Part shown: positions 16,268 through 19,392 of the stretch, piece after piece
Layout: every line of letters begins with the position of its first letter
How positions within the stretch are numbered: the first letter of the stretch is position 1
From: Desulfobacula sp.
Lineage (GTDB): Bacteria; Desulfobacterota; Desulfobacteria; Desulfobacterales; Desulfobacteraceae
Direction of reading: 5' to 3'
NCBI RefSeq assembly: GCF_021107415.1
Contig: NZ_JAIOSW010000238.1
Coordinates: 1-19,392 of the forward strand
Length of the DNA: 19,392 nucleotides
Made by a program: the position numbers and the translations under genes
The notes under the pieces: model-generated
The model's database searches: none
Told to the model about the DNA's origin: nothing
The model's input: only the letters and a program-made list of their open reading frames with translations

Positions 16268-19138
16268 TTACTGCAGTAAGCTCAGAATATTCTGGGATGA
16301 AGCATTGGCCTGGGCAAGTGCATAGGATCCTGTCTGAGAGAGAAGCTGCATCTTGGAGAAGATTGAAGCTTCTTCAGCAAAATCAACATCCCTGATGGCA
16401 GATTCCGATGCCTGGATATTGGTCTTTGTTACTGAAAGGTTGGATATGGTTGAAACCAGCTGGTTCTGGACAGAACCCAATCCACTCCTTGTCTTGTCAA
16501 GATCGGCAAGAGCCGCTTCAGCAATGTCAATGGCACGCTGAGCCCCTTCCTGGGTCAGAACATTGAGATCTGACAGCTTATAGGATTCTGTATCGCTTAA
16601 GCCAACCGTTCCAGCATTGCTGGTATTGATGGTAAGAACAGAATCTTCACCAATGATGGAATCTTTTTTAAGCATCATATCTTCTGACAGAATGGTGCCA
16701 TCTGTTTTAATATAAAGGTCGGTTGTCAGAACATCACCAGCCACAACCTCAACATCATCCCCAGCCGCTGCAGCCTGTGTATTCAACGTCATATTCTGAG
16801 TGATTACAGTACCGGCTTTGAGCAGAGTATTATCTTCAAGGGCACTGCCTGCTGAAATCGTCATGTCGCTATCCAGAGTTATATCAGCATCTACAGTGAT
16901 TGTTGCTCCAATTGTTGACCCGACTGCAAGTATACTGTCGTCCTGGAGGAAAGATCCTGCTTTCAGTTCTGTTCTGGCATAGGTAGTGATATCAGTTTCA
17001 GTGCCGTTCAATGACCCACCCATTACATAGGTATTGTCACCCAGTATGGACCCTGACAGCATTTTGCTGCCTGCTGAGAGTTCAGATCCACCCAGAAGAC
17101 TCATGTCCTCTGCCATGGTAGCGGTATCGAGAAGAGTAACAGATACGGCTTCACCACCAATATTATTAGTAATAGTACCCACCGCGAGAATAGAACCTGC
17201 CATGAGCGTACTTGTTCCTTGTGAATGGAGAGCTGTGCCGGTCAAGTCCTCACCTATTACCTGATCCCCATCAAGTGTGATGGCGCCTGTAACAAAGGTA
17301 TCTCCGGTTTTTAGAATGCCGCCGTCATGGATTAATGTGGGGCCGGTCCAGGTGTTGGACTGAGCTGTGTCAAGGTTAATAGTTGAGTTATCTGCAAGCA
17401 GGCTTCCGGCCTTAATATTCATAGTAGTGGCTGTATTGCTTACTGTTAAGTTGCCTCCATCATTTTGACGGAGAGCTGTTGTTGTTGCAGTATCAAGAGC
17501 GATAGTTCCGGCACCATCTGTCAAATATACGTTTCCAATCTCCAGTTCAACCCCAAGCTTTGTCCCGCTGGAAAGAACGCTGTTTGCTTTAACCCCACTG
17601 TTGTCAGTACTTGTACTGCTGTATTTCAGGGTCATATCAGCTGCAACAGTATAGTCGGAGGCTAATGTGACAGCAGAAGTCAGGGTGTCACCTACATTGT
17701 AGGTGGTTGTTCCCTGGGTAAAAGCAGTTGTAATGACTGTACCTGCTCCAAGAACTGAAAAAGCTTCCAGGGTACTGCCGGCTGCCACAAACATATCTTC
17801 AACAAGGGCAGTTGCTGCCGCTGCAGTTTGAGAACTTCCGCCAACAGTGACAGCACCGGTTATGGTGGTGCCTTTAGCAATTTGAGTAAATGAGTAAAGG
17901 GTTGATCCGCCTTTGAGTTCATAATTAAGAGAAGTGCTTGCAATGGAAGATTCCACAAGCATATCACCGCCAATGATTGACCCGGCAGCAAGTTCTGAAC
18001 CTGCTTTAATGGTTGAACCTGAACCAAGAACTGAGTCAGCTACTGTAGTTATAGCCCCATCAATTTGAATGGCTTTACCAACAGCGCCTGCTCCAATTCC
18101 ATTGATCTGAAACTGACTGACACCCTTTTGGGTAAGGGAAAGATAGCCCACGGTTGACATCTGTGTGCTGGTTGATCCAAAAACTTCGGAGATGGAACCT
18201 GTCACAGCAATTGCCCTGCCATCTGAAGAGGTCAATGTCATAGTGCCATCGGCGTTAATGGCAGCAGTGACGCCATGCTCTGCAGTTTTTCCGTTGATGG
18301 CGCTGAGAAGCGCACCATTTGAGTCGTTGGACGCAACAGTAATCGCACCGATGTTGATGCCGTTAACAGCAAAACCGCTACCAGTAGTACCTGCCTGGAT
18401 AGCAGTTGATGATGTAGTCTCAATTATTGCAGTAGCATTGATACCAGTTATTGAAGCATACCTGTTGACCTCATCTGCCAAGGCACCCATGCCGTTTTCA
18501 GCTCTATTGTTGCTCTGGATATCTATGGTGTTTAATGTGAGTTTTTCACCGGTAATGGAACTTGTAATGGTGAGCTGAACCTCTCCACCACTTTCACTGG
18601 CCAATGAGAGATTTGCCTGGGTGATATGTCCCATTTTTGTGGCTTCACTTGATCCGATTGAAATACTTGCTGTTTCATTGGCAAATGCACCAATCTGAAA
18701 TTTTTTGTTTGTAAAAACTCCAGATAAAAGCTTTTGCCCATTGTAAGATGTTGTCTTTGCAATGACGGAAAGCTCTTCCATGAGTTTGTTTATATCATTT
18801 TGTATTGCTGTTCTTGTGGTACTTGTCTGGCCATCTGAAGCTGCCTGGATGGCCTTGGTTTTAATTGTGTTCATAATGTTGATGGATTCCTGAAGGGCAC
18901 CATCAGCAGTCTGCACAATGGAGATGCCATCATTTGCATTTTTAATAGCCTGACCAATACCAAGATGCTGTGCTTTCAATGAATCAGCAATCAACATGCC
19001 TGAAGCATCGTCAGCAGCCTTGTTAATGCGAAGACCGGTTGACAGACGTTCGAGGGATGATGAAAGCTTGTTGTCGGTTGCGATCATATTTCTGTGGGCA
19101 TTTAATGCAGCCACATTTGTGTTAATACGAAGTGCCAT
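16268..19138 (-). CDS. fliC: Flagellin 2, giant form with hexapeptide-repeat insert (956 aa)
   Basis: The N terminus MALRINTNVAALNAHRNMIA with RLSTGLRINKAADDASG and the C terminus DFAEEASIFSKMQLLSQTGS then YALAQANASSQNILSLLQ are flagellin D0/D1 halves. Flagellin_IN-like stretches (GFAVNGINIG; FQINGIGAGA) lie in residues 190-345, and the hexad region in about 371-840. It aligns end to end with flagellin 1: the ends are close to identical and the insert is more diverged but colinear, so the duplication came after the insert was gained. AAGGAGG precedes the ATG inside a hairpin. The upstream promoter looks sigma-28-like, unlike flagellin 1. I see no cysteine. It is probably the main or the later-made filament subunit; which one dominates cannot be read from sequence. 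Confidence 0.96.
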   Translation of the reverse strand: MALRINTNVAALNAHRNMIATDNKLSSSLERLSTGLRINKAADDASGMLIADSLKAQHLGIGQAIKNANDGISIVQTADGALQESINIMNTIKTKAIQAASDGQTSTTRTAIQNDINKLMEELSVIAKTTSYNGQKLLSGVFTNKKFQIGAFANETASISIGSSEATKMGHITQANLSLASESGGEVQLTITSSITGEKLTLNTIDIQSNNRAENGMGALADEVNRYASITGINATAIIETTSSTAIQAGTTGSGFAVNGINIGAITVASNDSNGALLSAINGKTAEHGVTAAINADGTMTLTSSDGRAIAVTGSISEVFGSTSTQMSTVGYLSLTQKGVSQFQINGIGAGAVGKAIQIDGAITTVADSVLGSGSTIKAGSELAAGSIIGGDMLVESSIASTSLNYELKGGSTLYSFTQIAKGTTITGAVTVGGSSQTAAAATALVEDMFVAAGSTLEAFSVLGAGTVITTAFTQGTTTYNVGDTLTSAVTLASDYTVAADMTLKYSSTSTDNSGVKANSVLSSGTKLGVELEIGNVYLTDGAGTIALDTATTTALRQNDGGNLTVSNTATTMNIKAGSLLADNSTINLDTAQSNTWTGPTLIHDGGILKTGDTFVTGAITLDGDQVIGEDLTGTALHSQGTSTLMAGSILAVGTITNNIGGEAVSVTLLDTATMAEDMSLLGGSELSAGSKMLSGSILGDNTYVMGGSLNGTETDITTYARTELKAGSFLQDDSILAVGSTIGATITVDADITLDSDMTISAGSALEDNTLLKAGTVITQNMTLNTQAAAAGDDVEVVAGDVLTTDLYIKTDGTILSEDMMLKKDSIIGEDSVLTINTSNAGTVGLSDTESYKLSDLNVLTQEGAQRAIDIAEAALADLDKTRSGLGSVQNQLVSTISNLSVTKTNIQASESAIRDVDFAEEASIFSKMQLLSQTGSYALAQANASSQNILSLLQ
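16619..18028 (-). repeat. Hexapeptide-repeat region of flagellin 2 (residues ~371-840)
   Basis: Eleven consecutive hexads are in exact phase at residues 725, 731, 737, 743, 749, 755, 761, 767, 773, 779 and 785 (LKAGSF-LQDDSI-LAVGST and so on). Other in-phase runs begin at 371, 377, 383, 389, 395 and at 675, 681, 687, 693, 699, 705. Position one is L, I, V or M; positions four and five favour G/D and S/T/M. Runs are broken by Thr/Ala-rich spacers that could be loops. Confidence 0.82.
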
Positions 19139-19140
19139 AA

Positions 19141-19160
19141 ATAATTCCTCCTTGAATTAT
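19141..19160 (-). promoter_or_regulatory. Flagellin 2 ribosome-binding-site hairpin, probable CsrA site
   Basis: On the minus strand: ATAATTC / AAGGAG / GAATTAT, a perfect 7-bp stem around a six-base loop holding the Shine-Dalgarno, 2 nt before the ATG. CAAGGA is an exact CARGGA match. A CsrA dimer here would block ribosome entry. Confidence 0.75.
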
Positions 19161-19263
19161 ACTAAGTCGGCGTCAATGCCTTGTTAAAAATTGTAAAAAA
19201 AAAGTTGCTTAAGTCTAAAGTTTCACCCCCTTTCCTATTTATTAAAAGCTTAATATAAAAACC

Positions 19264-19291
19264 ATATCGGAATAAGGGGATACAAGCTTTA
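19264..19291 (-). promoter_or_regulatory. Sigma-28 (FliA)-like promoter for flagellin 2
   Basis: On the minus strand: TAAAGCTT, 12 nt, TCCGATAT. Halves match TAAAGTTT at seven and GCCGATAA at six of eight positions; the spacer is 12 rather than 11. It gives a leader of about 115-120 nt. No -24/-12 element is present between the preceding gene and flagellin 2, which supports this choice. Confidence 0.55.
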
Positions 19292-19323
19292 ATCAAAAAT
19301 GGTCTGTCAGATAAAAAAATAAA

Positions 19324-19392
19324 TTATTTTAAAAGGGCGGTTTCCATGGCGCGGGTCATGCGGGCAGCACTAAGCTGAAGATTTGACACACC
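19324..19392 (-). CDS. C-terminal end of an unidentified protein
   Basis: The minus strand is open from the window edge to a TAA at 19324-19326, giving 22 residues: GVSNLQLSAARMTRAMETAL then LK. It would lie upstream of flagellin 2 in the same direction. The G+C rise relative to the flanking AT-rich gap and the lack of stops support a real gene end, but the piece is too short to name. It does not resemble a flagellin C terminus. Confidence 0.35.
   Translation of the reverse strand, partial: GVSNLQLSAARMTRAMETALLK

Noticed and set aside
19164..19171. GCCGACTT on the minus strand as the -10 of a sigma-28 promoter for flagellin 2
   Set aside because: The base 19 nt upstream does not begin a TAAA-type -35, and a start here would fall within the ribosome-binding-site hairpin, leaving almost no leader.
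19213..19240. TAAAGTTT on the plus strand near 19215 as a sigma-28 -35 element
   Set aside because: No GCCGATAA-like element lies 11 nt downstream, and the direction points toward the end of an oppositely oriented gene.

Overview
The window is a flagellar locus from a Gram-negative bacterium, since flgH and flgI encode the outer-membrane L ring and the periplasmic P ring. Moderate G+C, sigma-54 promoters in front of flagellar genes, a csrA-fliW pair and a stand-alone FlgJ rod-binding domain all suggest a member of the former Deltaproteobacteria (Desulfobacterota, perhaps Desulfobacteraceae). That placement rests on family recognition without any database search. No mobile elements, tRNA, rRNA or CRISPR arrays are visible.

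Left half, plus strand (1-9496): the 3' end of flgH, then flgI, flgJ, a sigma-54 promoter, flgN, flgK, flgL, csrA and fliW. Spacing inside the unit is very tight (flgN-flgK 3 nt, flgL-csrA 6 nt, csrA-fliW overlapping by 1 nt).

Right half, minus strand (9534-19392), read right to left: the last codons of an unidentified gene; flagellin 2 (956 aa) behind a sigma-28-like promoter; a terminator; flagellin 1 (962 aa) behind a sigma-54 promoter; a terminator; a sigma-28-like promoter; then fliD, fliS, a FliT/FlgN-like small gene and flaG. The two halves converge between fliW and flaG.

Together the genes make the distal flagellum: rings and rod cap (FlgH, FlgI, FlgJ), hook-filament junction (FlgK, FlgL with chaperone FlgN), cap (FliD), filament (two flagellins with chaperone FliS), a filament-length factor (FlaG) and the CsrA-FliW translational switch. 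Three features stand out. (1) The Shine-Dalgarno sequences of flaG and both flagellins sit in a six-base loop ARGGAG closed by C-G, on stems of different sequence but intact pairing: likely CsrA sites linked to the csrA-fliW pair. (2) Both flagellins carry an insert of about 475 residues built of six-residue repeats with an aliphatic residue every sixth position, resembling a left-handed beta-helix. (3) FlgK (1414 aa), FlgL (773 aa) and FliD (696 aa) are also enlarged, and share inserted modules with one another, as if the exposed surface of the whole filament had been enlarged.
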